64,000 nucleotides of DNA from Clostridium transplantifaecale (GCF_900626075.1 NZ_UYZY01000002.1:1178001-1242000), one strand, 5' to 3'; positions 1 through 8,484 are shown, counted from the stretch's first letter. Numbers and translations: made by a program. The notes: a model not told the origin generated them from the sequence alone.

Positions 1-276
1 GCGGGCGGCCTCGATCCCATCCGGTCTTCAGTCCCGCCGATCCAAAAACAGAGGGGAAGCAGGGGGACGGTATTCCGTAGGGGACATAGGAGTCCGCAGC
101 TGCTTAACGAGGTTTTTCACGAGTTTAGCAGGCGCTGCGCACTCCACAAGCGGGAGCGGGTCCCCGTAGGAATACCGTCCCCCGGAGTCCCCGAACGCGA
201 ATCTCATCCCGGGACTGAAGAAGCAGCCACCCCAACTCCGCCCGCCATCCTCACGTCAGCGTCCTCCTTTTTCAAC
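1..276 (+). repeat. Long-hairpin repeat, copy 1 (may start before the window)
   Basis: The stretch folds on paper into one long hairpin. An outer stem pairs GCGGGCGG (1-8) with CCGCCCGC (238-245). A perfect 12-bp arm, TCTTCAGTCCCG (25-36), pairs with CGGGACTGAAGA (210-221). An inner arm around 62-75 pairs with 168-182. The apex (103-128) is a CGAGG-T5-CACGAG motif flanked by CTTA and TTAG. The right end has the tail GCGTCCTCCTTTTTCAAC (259-276). Homologous copies lie at 36460-36747 (inverted) and 36990-37289. No protein-coding gene is evident. It could be a structured RNA, a terminator complex or a MITE-like repeat; the function is unknown. Confidence 0.75.
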
Positions 277-301
277 GCCACATTCTATTTTTGAATGCAA
301 C

Positions 302-347
302 CCATAACTATTATTCAGTTGCGTAATACATAAAACAAGCCTATGAT
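302..347 (+). promoter_or_regulatory. Promoter with LysR-type operator upstream of the DUF3830 gene
   Basis: A candidate promoter has -35 TTGCGT (319-324), a 17-bp spacer and -10 TATGAT (342-347). The -35 overlaps the partly dyad sequence TATTCAGTTGCGTAATA (312-328), preceded by CCATAA (302-307). The same arrangement, CCATAA-N4-TATTCARTTGCKTAATA, occurs at 2344-2370 between the lysR-type gene and the kinase gene. TTCAGTTGCGTAA fits the T-N11-A pattern of LysR sites. That the neighbouring LysR protein binds here is inference. Confidence 0.6.
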
Positions 348-425
348 GAACTCATAAATAGTTTCTGCGACACGAAGCACAGGGCAAAAACTATTAATTT
401 CAAAGAGGAAAGGAAGAAGATTATC

Positions 426-827
426 ATGGCAAACAAAAAAGTGGAAATTATGATTGACGATGTCAGGCTTGTTGCGGAGCTTTATGTTGACGACGCTCCG
501 GTAATCTGCAACATGATTTTGAACAATCCGGGACAGAGGGCGATCATCCAGCACGCGAAATTGAACGGGCAGTTATTCTTCGGCACGCTCCCTTATGCCT
601 GTGGATTTGAGAACCAGTGCAGAGGCGGAGATTTGGAGACATTTGATCTGGCATATTATCCTCCAAGAAACCAGCTCTGTTTCCTGTATGGAGTGGGAAC
701 TGACGAGCCGCTGCCTATCAGCCGTATCGGCCGTATTGTAGAGGGTATGGAAGCAATGCAGGTAGTTGGAATCAAGAACTGGTTAAAACAGGGCAGTATG
801 ATGACAATTGTCGGTGAAATAGAATAA
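426..827 (+). CDS. DUF3830 family protein (cyclophilin-like fold)
   Basis: This is a 133-residue soluble protein without signal peptide or membrane segment. It starts at an ATG 13 bases after AGAGGAAAGGAAG. It matches what I recall of DUF3830, a cyclophilin-like beta-barrel family, mainly through GDLETFDLAYYPPRNQLCF followed by an ISRIGRIVEG segment (family pattern GDLAYWPPGNALCxFFG...). The N-terminal domain of the plant-tumour opine enzyme cucumopine/mikimopine synthase has a related fold. The next gene, 13 bases downstream, encodes a small helical protein that could be the partner domain. It is probably controlled by the LysR gene through the operator at 302-328. The reaction is unknown. 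Family call is fairly sure; the opine link is inference. Confidence 0.7.
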   Translation: MANKKVEIMIDDVRLVAELYVDDAPVICNMILNNPGQRAIIQHAKLNGQLFFGTLPYACGFENQCRGGDLETFDLAYYPPRNQLCFLYGVGTDEPLPISRIGRIVEGMEAMQVVGIKNWLKQGSMMTIVGEIE

Positions 828-840
828 GGAGGTGCACGTA

Positions 841-1326
841 ATGAACTGGAAAGCAGCGATAGACAAATTTGAAGAGAGACGTCTTGCAATCTGGGAGAAT
901 ATGCCGCAGGATGTTTATGATCTGAGTAATGGTAAGGTACCGGGCGATACAAATGTATACGGCCAGTATGTTACAACGATGATGTACGCCGATTCAGAGC
1001 TCAGGACCCTGTGCGATGAAGTGCTTTTTTATATGATTGAGACGGCAAAGGAAGGGGATGTGGATCTGCGCACACTGGTTCACTTTGCAAAACGCATCCT
1101 CGATTACAAGGCAAAATTTTTTGTGTTTACCGGAGTTCCTATGGCCAGTGAACTATTATTTATGTACCTGGAAGCAATCGACAGCGTGGAGACGCTGGAG
1201 GAGTTCATCCAGCTGAGTAATGCCGCCCTGAAATATTTCAACCGTCACCACATGTGGGTTGACCTGATTATTCCATGGGGAGTATACAACGGTTTTGCAA
1301 AGCAGGATTTTACACAGTATCTTTAA
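841..1326 (+). CDS. Small all-helical protein, possibly cucumopine synthase C-terminal-like
   Basis: This 161-residue protein has no signal peptide. It is rich in predicted amphipathic helices, with a hydrophobic core segment FVFTGVPMASELLFMYLEAI near residues 99-118. The ATG at 841 is chosen because AAGGAGG sits seven bases upstream; a GTG at 832 overlaps that site. It follows the DUF3830 gene by 13 bases and is almost certainly co-transcribed with it. From memory, cucumopine synthase consists of a cyclophilin-like domain followed by a C-terminal helical bundle, and this pair has the same order as two separate proteins. I cannot verify the match by search, so the name is tentative. A hairpin terminator follows at 1357. 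Confidence 0.5.
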   Translation: MNWKAAIDKFEERRLAIWENMPQDVYDLSNGKVPGDTNVYGQYVTTMMYADSELRTLCDEVLFYMIETAKEGDVDLRTLVHFAKRILDYKAKFFVFTGVPMASELLFMYLEAIDSVETLEEFIQLSNAALKYFNRHHMWVDLIIPWGVYNGFAKQDFTQYL

Positions 1327-1356
1327 TATGAAACATAAGTAACAAAGAATAAAGTT

Positions 1357-1396
1357 AAAAGGAGTTTTTGCCCCACAGCGGCAGAAACTCCTTTTT
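1357..1396. terminator. Bidirectional intrinsic terminator
   Basis: AAAAGGAGTTTTTGCC (1357-1372) pairs with GGCAGAAACTCCTTTTT (1380-1396). A-runs and T-runs on both sides let it serve the DUF3830 operon on the plus strand and the convergent LysR gene on the minus strand. Confidence 0.8.
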
Positions 1397-1418
1397 CATT
1401 GCTGGCAGGGCCGTATTC

Positions 1419-2309
1419 TCACTGGCCGGTCAACATTCCTTCTGTTTTCAAATATTCTTTTGTAATGGATATAAATTCCTCGGCGGCCGGAGAGGCATGT
1501 TTGATGGAGCGGATTGCCAGCCCCAGCACACGGCTGTGATCCCGAATCAAAGGTCTGGTGACGATGTTGTGAAATTGGAACGGCAGAGCCAGCCCGGGAA
1601 TCAGGGATACACCCAGATTTTGTCCTATCATCGAAATGGTAGCCATGTCTCCCTTGATCCTGTATTTAATTTCCGGGGTGAGATTTTCCGCATTCATGAC
1701 CTGCCACACGTCCTCGTCGCCTCCGTCATGCGGGATGATAAAGGGATAATTCACCAGCTCCGCCGGATCCACTTTCTCACACCGGGCCAGAGGGTGTCCG
1801 GTGGGGAGCACGGCCATAATGGAATCCTTATACAGAGGGATAAAATCGTAGTTCTCCGGCACGGGCACGGACATGAGGCCGATGTCGATGGTGCCGTTTG
1901 TCAGCCACTCCTCGAGTTCGAAGTGGTTTCCCTCAAAGACCTGCAGCTTGACGCCCGGATGGAGGGAGGAGAAACGGGAAACAATCGGCGGCACCCATTT
2001 TACCGAAGTGCTGTAAAATGCCCCTACCTTCAGGGAACCTATCTCAATGCCACGTATCTTACAGGAAATCTCCTTCAGCGTATCCTCGGCCGACACAATC
2101 CGCTGCATGTAATAGATCAGAGGTTCGGCATTTTCGGTGGGAAATACGCCCTCCTTGCCGCGGACCAGGAGCGGGAATCCCATCTCCTTCTCCAGGGAGG
2201 AAATCATATGGCTGATTCCGGGCTGGGTATAGACAAGCGCCTCCGCAGCTTTTGTGAGACTGCCGTACTCAACTGCCTTTAAAAAGGCATTGTATTTCAG
2301 AATGCTCAT
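1419..2309 (-). CDS. LysR family transcriptional regulator
   Basis: This 296-residue cytoplasmic DNA-binding regulator has an N-terminal winged helix-turn-helix (about residues 1-60; AVEYGSLTKAAEALVYTQPG then ISHMISSLEKEMG). A C-terminal periplasmic-binding-protein-like effector domain follows (about 88-296), with the usual GSLKVGAF opening strand and a P(V)PENYDFIPL segment. The start at 2309 has a GGAGG nine bases upstream; a longer frame to 2393 lacks one. The gene sits between the DUF3830 operon (convergent end) and the kinase-ABC operon (divergent). Both of those start with the same operator, so this protein is the likely regulator of both. The inducer is unknown. Confidence 0.92.
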   Translation of the reverse strand: MSILKYNAFLKAVEYGSLTKAAEALVYTQPGISHMISSLEKEMGFPLLVRGKEGVFPTENAEPLIYYMQRIVSAEDTLKEISCKIRGIEIGSLKVGAFYSTSVKWVPPIVSRFSSLHPGVKLQVFEGNHFELEEWLTNGTIDIGLMSVPVPENYDFIPLYKDSIMAVLPTGHPLARCEKVDPAELVNYPFIIPHDGGDEDVWQVMNAENLTPEIKYRIKGDMATISMIGQNLGVSLIPGLALPFQFHNIVTRPLIRDHSRVLGLAIRSIKHASPAAEEFISITKEYLKTEGMLTGQ

Positions 2310-2343
2310 TCGTGCCGACCTCCATTCAAGTTTGTTATGTGAT

Positions 2344-2389
2344 CCATAATAAATATTCAATTGCTTAATATGTTGAAATAATATACCAT
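2344..2389 (+). promoter_or_regulatory. LysR-type operator and candidate promoter for the kinase-ABC operon
   Basis: CCATAA (2344-2349) and TATTCAATTGCTTAATA (2354-2370) repeat the arrangement seen at 302-328 with identical 4-base spacing and two differences in the 17-mer. Read on the plus strand, TTGCTT (2361-2366) could be a -35, with TACCAT (2384-2389) as a weak -10 after 17 bases. That implies a leader of roughly 180 bases before the kinase gene. The same site lies 35-60 bases upstream of the LysR start and may also mediate autoregulation. Confidence 0.5.
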
Positions 2390-2578
2390 ACATTTATAGA
2401 TAATTCAATAGAAAAACATATAAAAATCAAGCAAATAAAAGAAAAAAAGTAATAAGAATAAAATTTTAACAATAGTTCCGCGGATAACAGATAAAACGAA
2501 GGCGGATCGACATGAGAGGCCGACAGGAGCAACCGGTTCAACCAGAATCAGCTCAAACAAAAGGATTGGAGGAAACAA

Positions 2579-4360
2579 ATGAAGAAGATTATCAACCGAC
2601 CGGACCAGGTAGTGACGGAGATGTGCCAGGGGATGGCGCTGGCACATCCGGAACTGGAATTTTCGCAGAAGTACAAATTTATCACGAAAAAAAATCTGAA
2701 TCAGGACAAAGTGACTCTGATCAGCGGCGGCGGCAGCGGGCATGAACCGGCGCATGCCGGATTTGTCGGGGACGGAATGCTGGATGCGGCTGTCTGCGGA
2801 GATGTTTTTGCCTCACCCTCCCAGATTCAGATCTACCAGACAATCAGGGAGACGAAGAGCCGGAAAGGAACCCTCCTGATTATCAAAAACTACAGCGGAG
2901 ATATGATGAATTTCAAAAATGCCGCTTACATGGCCCGGGAGGACGGAATCCAGGTTGATTATATCAAAGTGGACGACGATATCGCGGTTCAGGACAGCCT
3001 TTATACCGTAGGGCGCCGCGGAGTGGCCGGAACGGTTTTTGTACATAAAATCGCAGGCGCGGCAGCCGAGGCGGGATGCAGCCTGGAGGAGGTGAAGGCC
3101 GTCGCAGAGAAGACGGCTGCCTCGGTAAAATCCATTGGATTTGCCCTCACATCCTGTACCGTACCGGCCAAGGGAACTCCCACCTTTGAGATTGGTGAGG
3201 ATGAGATGGAATACGGCGTGGGAATCCACGGCGAACCGGGTATTAAAAGGGAAAAACAGACGGATGCCGATACGGTGGCCGAGAGAATGGCGTCACAGCT
3301 TCTGGAAGCGCTCGGGTTAGAAGAAGACGCTGAGGATGAAATAGCAGTATTGGTGAACGGCCTCGGGGGAACGCCGGCCCAGGAGTTATACATCCTCAAC
3401 CGCTCGCTCAGAAAAGCGCTGGCGAAAAGAAAGCTCAGGACAAGATTTTCCCTGGTGGGCAACTATATGACCAGCATTGATATGATGGGGGCGTCGATTT
3501 CCATTTTAAAGCTGGATGAAGAACTGAAAAAATATCTATTCGCACCGTGCAGCGCTCCTGCCCTCAAGTTAGACCATGTGCCTGGAACGACGGACTTCCA
3601 GGAATTGGAAGGCGAGAAAAAGGCCGGGGAAAACGCGGAAAATAGTGCTGAAATATCGGCAAAATACAGGGGAGAGGGCAAAATCAGGGACGAAAAAATC
3701 ACTCTACACAATATAATTTTTATGATAGATTGTATAGGGGGATACATCATACAAAATGAGATTCCCTTCTGTGAACTGGACTCATATGCAGGCGACGGGG
3801 ATTTCGGAATGAGCGTGGCGAAGGGCTTTAAACAGCTTAGGAAGGAGTGGGGAGAAGTGATCGAATCATCCGGGGATATTGCTTCTTTCCTGAATGCCTG
3901 CTCTCTGATTATCATGGAGCACTGCGGAGGCGCCTCGGGGCCGATCTGGGGATCGGCATTCAGGGCGGCGGCCAAGTCCGCGGAGGGGAAGGAAACCCTC
4001 GGGGCGGAAGACATGGCCGTGATGTTAGGCCGGGCGGTGCAGGGGATTCAGGCGACGGGAGAACGGTCCTTTGGAAGGGGAGCCGTACCGGGAGACAAGA
4101 CACTGATTGATGCGCTTGTTCCCTGTGCGGATGAATGGACCCGCCTGGCGTCGGCGAGGACTCCCCTGCTGGAAATTTTCAGGCAGGCAGCCGAAGCGGC
4201 AAAGGCGGGGGCCGAAAGCACCAAAGCGATTGTAGCCAGAATGGGGCGCGCCGGAACGGTGGGAGAACGCAGCCTCGGCTATCCCGATGCGGGAGCGTAT
4301 GCCCTGGGAGAAATTTTCGGGAATCTGGCCTGCAGACTTGAGGAGGTACAGTCACAGTAA
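2579..4360 (+). CDS. Dihydroxyacetone-kinase-type fusion (DhaK-DhaL)
   Basis: This 593-residue cytoplasmic ATP-dependent kinase fuses a DhaK substrate-binding domain (about 1-330) to a DhaL nucleotide-binding domain (about 373-590). DhaK features are GGGSGHEPAHAGFVG near 50-64, NYSGDMMNF with Asp108, and His217 in GVGIHGEPG, the residue that holds the carbonyl substrate covalently in E. coli DhaK. The DhaL metal site is YAGDGDFG near 403-410. A charged low-complexity linker (about 342-372) joins them. The ATG follows ATTGGAGGAAACAA. The family phosphorylates dihydroxyacetone or other small ketoses; tetrulose-type substrates are possible. The ABC importer starts 26 bases downstream, so the imported compound or its breakdown product may feed this kinase. 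Confidence 0.88.
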   Translation: MKKIINRPDQVVTEMCQGMALAHPELEFSQKYKFITKKNLNQDKVTLISGGGSGHEPAHAGFVGDGMLDAAVCGDVFASPSQIQIYQTIRETKSRKGTLLIIKNYSGDMMNFKNAAYMAREDGIQVDYIKVDDDIAVQDSLYTVGRRGVAGTVFVHKIAGAAAEAGCSLEEVKAVAEKTAASVKSIGFALTSCTVPAKGTPTFEIGEDEMEYGVGIHGEPGIKREKQTDADTVAERMASQLLEALGLEEDAEDEIAVLVNGLGGTPAQELYILNRSLRKALAKRKLRTRFSLVGNYMTSIDMMGASISILKLDEELKKYLFAPCSAPALKLDHVPGTTDFQELEGEKKAGENAENSAEISAKYRGEGKIRDEKITLHNIIFMIDCIGGYIIQNEIPFCELDSYAGDGDFGMSVAKGFKQLRKEWGEVIESSGDIASFLNACSLIIMEHCGGASGPIWGSAFRAAAKSAEGKETLGAEDMAVMLGRAVQGIQATGERSFGRGAVPGDKTLIDALVPCADEWTRLASARTPLLEIFRQAAEAAKAGAESTKAIVARMGRAGTVGERSLGYPDAGAYALGEIFGNLACRLEEVQSQ

Positions 4361-4386
4361 ACATAAGTATGCTGGAGGGTGAAAAA

Positions 4387-5469
4387 ATGGACTATCAACT
4401 GGAATTAATCGACGTAGCAAAACAGTATAAAGAGTTTCTGGCAGTGGACAGTGTCAGCCTGCAGATTAAAAAGGGAGAAATCGTTTCTTTCTTGGGCGCC
4501 AGCGGCTGCGGCAAGACGACAACGCTGAGAATGATCGCAGGCCTGATCGAGCCGACCAGGGGAACAATCCGCATTCAGGGGCAGGATATGAACGGAATAC
4601 CGCCACATAAGAGAGACATTTCCATGGTGTTTCAGAATTATGCGCTGTTTCCGCACCTCAGTGTATATGAGAATATTGTATACGGACTGAAGACCAGAAA
4701 GATTAAAGACAAGAAGGTGCTGATGGACAAGGCCAGGGAGATGATGGATTTAGTCCAGCTCGAGGGCGTGGAGAACCGGCTTCCCAAGGAACTTTCAGGC
4801 GGCCAGCAGCAGAGGGTTTCGCTGGCCAGAGCCATGATTGTGGAACCGAAGGTCATGCTTTTTGACGAACCGTTAAGTAACCTGGATGCAAAGCTGAGAG
4901 AGAAGACAAGGGTAGAAATCAGAAACCTGTTAAAGAAAATGAATGTCACGGCGATCTATGTCACCCATGATCAGGAGGAAGCGCTGACCATCTCCGACAG
5001 GATTGCAGTAATGAATAAAGGAAGGATTGAACAGATTACAGAGCCAAGCTGCCTTTATACACGCCCGGCCACACGGTTTATCGCCGGTTTTGTGGGTCAT
5101 GCCAATATTGTGGAGGGTAATGTGACGGCGGTGACGGAGGACAGAATTGCAGTAAAGCTCACAAGCGGGGAAGAACTGTGGGCCAGGGCCGATACAGGGA
5201 AGAAGGTGACAGGCGGGGATGCCGCCGTCCTGATTATAAGGCCGGAAAACGTGCAGCTCCATGAGGAAAAACCGGATAAGAAAAATGTGCTTTCGGGGAA
5301 GGTAAAAGCCAAAATTTATCTGGGTTCCACGCTCCGGTATGTGGTTGAAATGGCAGGAAACAATGACTTTGAAGTGGATCTTCACACCAAGGACGAAGGG
5401 AAAGCGGTCGAGGGGGATACGGTTTATCTGGAACTCGAAGAAAACAGTCTGGTCCTGGTTGAAAGATAA
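4387..5469 (+). CDS. ABC transporter ATP-binding protein, polyamine/opine (PotA) type
   Basis: This 360-residue ATPase has Walker A GASGCGKTT (about residues 37-45), Q-loop MVFQNYALFPHLS, signature LSGGQQQR, Walker B VMLFDEPLSNLD and the H-loop THDQEE. A C-terminal TOBE-type domain (about 275-358) is typical of the Pot/Mal/Fbp importer ATPases. The ATG at 4387 has GGAGGGTG directly upstream; an in-frame ATG at 4369 precedes that site and is less likely. It forms an operon with a solute-binding lipoprotein and two permeases downstream, a complete importer. The substrate cannot be read from the sequence. Confidence 0.9.
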   Translation: MDYQLELIDVAKQYKEFLAVDSVSLQIKKGEIVSFLGASGCGKTTTLRMIAGLIEPTRGTIRIQGQDMNGIPPHKRDISMVFQNYALFPHLSVYENIVYGLKTRKIKDKKVLMDKAREMMDLVQLEGVENRLPKELSGGQQQRVSLARAMIVEPKVMLFDEPLSNLDAKLREKTRVEIRNLLKKMNVTAIYVTHDQEEALTISDRIAVMNKGRIEQITEPSCLYTRPATRFIAGFVGHANIVEGNVTAVTEDRIAVKLTSGEELWARADTGKKVTGGDAAVLIIRPENVQLHEEKPDKKNVLSGKVKAKIYLGSTLRYVVEMAGNNDFEVDLHTKDEGKAVEGDTVYLELEENSLVLVER

Positions 5470-5489
5470 AAATGAGAGGAGAGGTACAA

Positions 5490-6617
5490 ATGAAAAAAAC
5501 AATCAAATCGGCAATGGCACTGTTAATGGTATGCACGATGACGGCATGCAGTTCATCCGGCACAGCGGAAAGCACCACAAAAGCACCTGATACGGAGGCT
5601 CCGGCCGTGGAGACAGCAGACACGGAAGCAGCATCTGCGGAGGCAAAAGATTATACCGGCGAGACACTGGTAGTTCAGGTCTGGGGCGGAACCTATGAGG
5701 AAACGCTCAGGAACCATATTATTCCTGCCTTTGAGGAGAAGACAGGGGCAAAAGTTGAAGTAGTGAGCGGCGCGGCCCCGCTTTCCCAGCTTGCTACGGA
5801 AGGCGACGCGGCTTCCATCGACGTGCTTCACGTAGACTGCAGCGAGGTAGTGCAGGGAACCAATATGGACGTGCTTGAGACACTGGATTTCAGCAAAATG
5901 TCGAATGCACCGGATTTATATGATGAAGCCCATATGTATGATACGGCGGTTGTAACAAACTGGGGTACATACGGCATTATTTACCGCAAGGATCTTGTGG
6001 AGAAAGAGCCGACAAGCTGGCTGGATCTCTGGGATGATGCATACAAGGGCGGAAAAATCGGCGTTATCGATTACAGCATGGGCGGCGGACTGGAATTTGC
6101 GGAGGCAATTTCCCGAATCCAGGGCTACACCGTGGCAGACGAAGAAAACTGGGACAATCTTTTTGAAAAAATGTCTTCCCTGAAACCCAACATCGGTGTT
6201 TACGCCAGCCAGCACTCTGATATTGAGAGCATGCTGACCAAAGGCGACATCGTGATGTCGGTAGAGACGAACGGACGCGCCATCGGCCTGATGAAAGAAG
6301 GGATCGATATCGGATTCTGCCAGCCTGAGGAAGGTTCCATTGCCATGACCTCCCTGGCAGCCATCAGCAAGGGTTCCACCAAGAAAGAACTGGCTTATCT
6401 GTTTGTCAATGAACTGATCTCCCCGGAAGGACAGAAGGCATATGCGGAGAACAACTACTATGCGCCGTCCAACGGTAAAACCGTAATCGATGAAGAACTT
6501 CAGGCATTCATGCCGTACGGTCAGGAGCAGGTTTCCAAACTGCTTTATATGGATTCCGAGACACTGGAACCGGTAAAAGCAGCCCTGATCGAGAGATGGA
6601 ATAAGGAATTCAAATAA
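5490..6617 (+). CDS. ABC transporter substrate-binding lipoprotein, PotD-like
   Basis: This 375-residue exported lipoprotein has a Lys-rich start, a short hydrophobic stretch and lipobox MTAC with the lipidated Cys near residue 20. An Ala/Thr/Glu-rich linker precedes the mature domain, which starts with the strand TLVVQVWGGTYEETL. GGTYE and NWGTYGIIYRKDLV are typical of the spermidine/putrescine/iron/opine binding protein cluster. The ATG at 5490 follows AGGAGAGG. It lies 20 bases after the ATPase gene. A strong hairpin separates it from the permease genes, so it is probably made in excess over the membrane subunits. Confidence 0.88.
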   Translation: MKKTIKSAMALLMVCTMTACSSSGTAESTTKAPDTEAPAVETADTEAASAEAKDYTGETLVVQVWGGTYEETLRNHIIPAFEEKTGAKVEVVSGAAPLSQLATEGDAASIDVLHVDCSEVVQGTNMDVLETLDFSKMSNAPDLYDEAHMYDTAVVTNWGTYGIIYRKDLVEKEPTSWLDLWDDAYKGGKIGVIDYSMGGGLEFAEAISRIQGYTVADEENWDNLFEKMSSLKPNIGVYASQHSDIESMLTKGDIVMSVETNGRAIGLMKEGIDIGFCQPEEGSIAMTSLAAISKGSTKKELAYLFVNELISPEGQKAYAENNYYAPSNGKTVIDEELQAFMPYGQEQVSKLLYMDSETLEPVKAALIERWNKEFK

Positions 6618-6625
6618 TAGTGCCG

Positions 6626-6671
6626 GTACGCCGCCGGGGCGGGGCAGACACCCTGCCCTTTGGCGGCGTAC
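6626..6671 (+). terminator. Intra-operon hairpin between binding protein and permease
   Basis: GTACGCCGCC (6626-6635) pairs exactly with GGCGGCGTAC (6662-6671). An inner GGGGCAG/CTGCCC stem is also possible. There is no T-run, so it is more likely an mRNA 3'-end stabiliser or partial attenuator than a full terminator. Confidence 0.6.
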
Positions 6672-6705
6672 TTAAGATACAGAAATAAAAGGAGGAGGGA
6701 TTTCC

Positions 6706-7554
6706 TTGGATAAAGAAAAAGACACATGGTCCTATGTGAATAAATGGTACCTGATTATTCCCCTGGCTTTCCTGACATTTTTCTTCGTTGCTCCGCTGAT
6801 CAAGATGTTCTATCTGAGCGTGTTCCAGTTTAACGGGGTGAATAAGCCGCTCGGAGATTTTACCCTGACGAACTATCATAAATTTCTGAAAGACGGGTAT
6901 TATTGGGGAATTTTGGGGAAAACCGTGGGGCTGAGTTTTCTCTCGGCAATCATCTGCGTCATCCTGGGATATCCGATTTCCTATCATCTCAGCAGAATGC
7001 AGGGAAAAGTGAAAAGCGTTATCACCGCAATGGTTATGCTGCCCCTATGGGTGTCAATTACGGTCAGGATGTTCGGCCTGATGACGATCATTGAATGCGG
7101 GACGTATTTTGCGGTTGAGGTGGGACTGGTCTACTGTGGCCTGCCTTATATGATTATGATACTGACAGGACCGATCGGAAACGTGAACCAGAGTGTGGAG
7201 GAGGCCTCCTACGTGTGCGGAGCCGGATTCTGGGAGACTTTTTTTAAGATTACGTTTCCGCTCACCATCAAGGGCGTTATTTCCGGTTTTATGCTGGTAT
7301 TCGCCCTGAACACGGCTGCGTTCGTTGTGCCGGTTATGCTGGGAAGCGGAAAAATTGTCACGATGACCACCCTGATTTACCAGCAGGCCACCTATATTTA
7401 TGACTGGGGCTTTGCAGCGGCCATATCTGTCATCTTCCTGATTGTTTCCATGGCGCTCACCAATTCGGGAAAGCTTTACGACGTTTACTGTGAAAAAAGG
7501 GCGAGACGTTCCTCTAAAATTCTGAGGGAAGAGCTTCGCAGGGAGGGGGAATAA
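6706..7554 (+). CDS. ABC transporter permease, PotB-like
   Basis: This 282-residue inner-membrane protein has about six hydrophobic segments. The first is near residues 14-34 (LIIPLAFLTFFFVAPLIKMF). The cytoplasmic EAA loop reads EEASYVCGAGFWETFFKITFPL near 164-185. The start is a TTG at 6706, supported by GGAGGAGGG ending five bases upstream and by the correct N-terminal layout. It pairs with the next permease to form the channel of the importer. Confidence 0.88.
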   Translation: MDKEKDTWSYVNKWYLIIPLAFLTFFFVAPLIKMFYLSVFQFNGVNKPLGDFTLTNYHKFLKDGYYWGILGKTVGLSFLSAIICVILGYPISYHLSRMQGKVKSVITAMVMLPLWVSITVRMFGLMTIIECGTYFAVEVGLVYCGLPYMIMILTGPIGNVNQSVEEASYVCGAGFWETFFKITFPLTIKGVISGFMLVFALNTAAFVVPVMLGSGKIVTMTTLIYQQATYIYDWGFAAAISVIFLIVSMALTNSGKLYDVYCEKRARRSSKILREELRREGE

Positions 7555-7556
7555 AG

Positions 7557-8342
7557 ATGAACCTTACAAAAATAGCGGGAAAGTTATTCAGAATATTTGT
7601 GTACATGTTTTTACTCTGTCCCCTCGGCGTTGTTATTTGTACGGCATTCAGCGATACAAACAGGGTTATTTTCCCTCCGAGAGGTTTTACGCTCAAGTGG
7701 TTCGGGCAGGCTTTCGCTAATGTAGAATTTATGAATTCGCTTCTTCTGAGCATCCGGATCGCCTGTGTCAGCGTCGTGATTGCCTGTGTACTGGGTACGA
7801 TGGTCAGTCTCTGGTTCTGGAAATCGGGAAGCCAGACAAAAGGGATTTTTGAAACGCTGTTTCTGTCCCCCATTGTCATTCCGACCATCATCAGCGCCGT
7901 GGCGTTCTTACAGTATTTTGCCATTTTCGGCAACATGTTTACAAACTACTGGAAACTGTGCCTGACCTATGCGATTATCGAGATCCCTTATGTCATCAGG
8001 ACAGTTACGGCCAACCTGGTAGGACTCGACACGGGATTTGAGGAAGCTTCCCTCGTGCTGGGGGCATCCCCGGTTAGGACGCTGTTCAAGGTGACGCTTC
8101 CCTGTATCCGTCAGGGTATTATCGGAGGCGCTGTGTTCTCGTTCGTGGTGGCCTTTGATGAGTGCGTTATCATCATGTTCATGAAGAGCGCAAAGACAGT
8201 GACCTTCCCGCTGCGCCTCTACTCCTATATAACGGAGTCGTTCACCCCACTGATTTCGGCCTTTGCAACACTCTTCATCATTGTGGCCGGAGTCGTGATC
8301 TATATCGTGGAGAGAAAGATCGGGCTCAGTAAACTGTATTAA
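7557..8342 (+). CDS. ABC transporter permease, PotC-like
   Basis: This 261-residue integral membrane protein has the EAA loop EEASLVLGASPVRTLFKVTLP near residues 161-181 and closes the importer operon. It starts two bases after the stop of the previous permease, so translation is probably coupled. Two-permease plus one-ATPase organisation is the usual one for polyamine/opine/iron-type importers. Confidence 0.88.
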   Translation: MNLTKIAGKLFRIFVYMFLLCPLGVVICTAFSDTNRVIFPPRGFTLKWFGQAFANVEFMNSLLLSIRIACVSVVIACVLGTMVSLWFWKSGSQTKGIFETLFLSPIVIPTIISAVAFLQYFAIFGNMFTNYWKLCLTYAIIEIPYVIRTVTANLVGLDTGFEEASLVLGASPVRTLFKVTLPCIRQGIIGGAVFSFVVAFDECVIIMFMKSAKTVTFPLRLYSYITESFTPLISAFATLFIIVAGVVIYIVERKIGLSKLY

Positions 8343-8395
8343 TATAGTAGAGCGGGAGGAAAATCTGCTGATATGAAAATTTGATAAAGCTTAAG

Positions 8396-8425
8396 AAAAT
8401 CCCTTTTCCGATGGAAAGGGATTTT
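8396..8425 (+). terminator. Probable terminator of the kinase-ABC operon
   Basis: AAAATCCCTTT (8396-8406) pairs with AAAGGGATTTT (8415-8425) around an 8-base loop. The T-run is part of the stem and short, so efficiency is uncertain. Confidence 0.6.
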
Positions 8426-8484
8426 CCGGCATTTACAGCGAGGATTGCGGAGAGGGAAAACGCCAATTTAGTGATAAACTGATA

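Noticed and set aside
1368..2282. Long plus-strand frame of about 300 codons opposite the LysR gene
   Set aside because: It lies antisense to a clear LysR protein, and its translation has no recognisable domain and odd composition.
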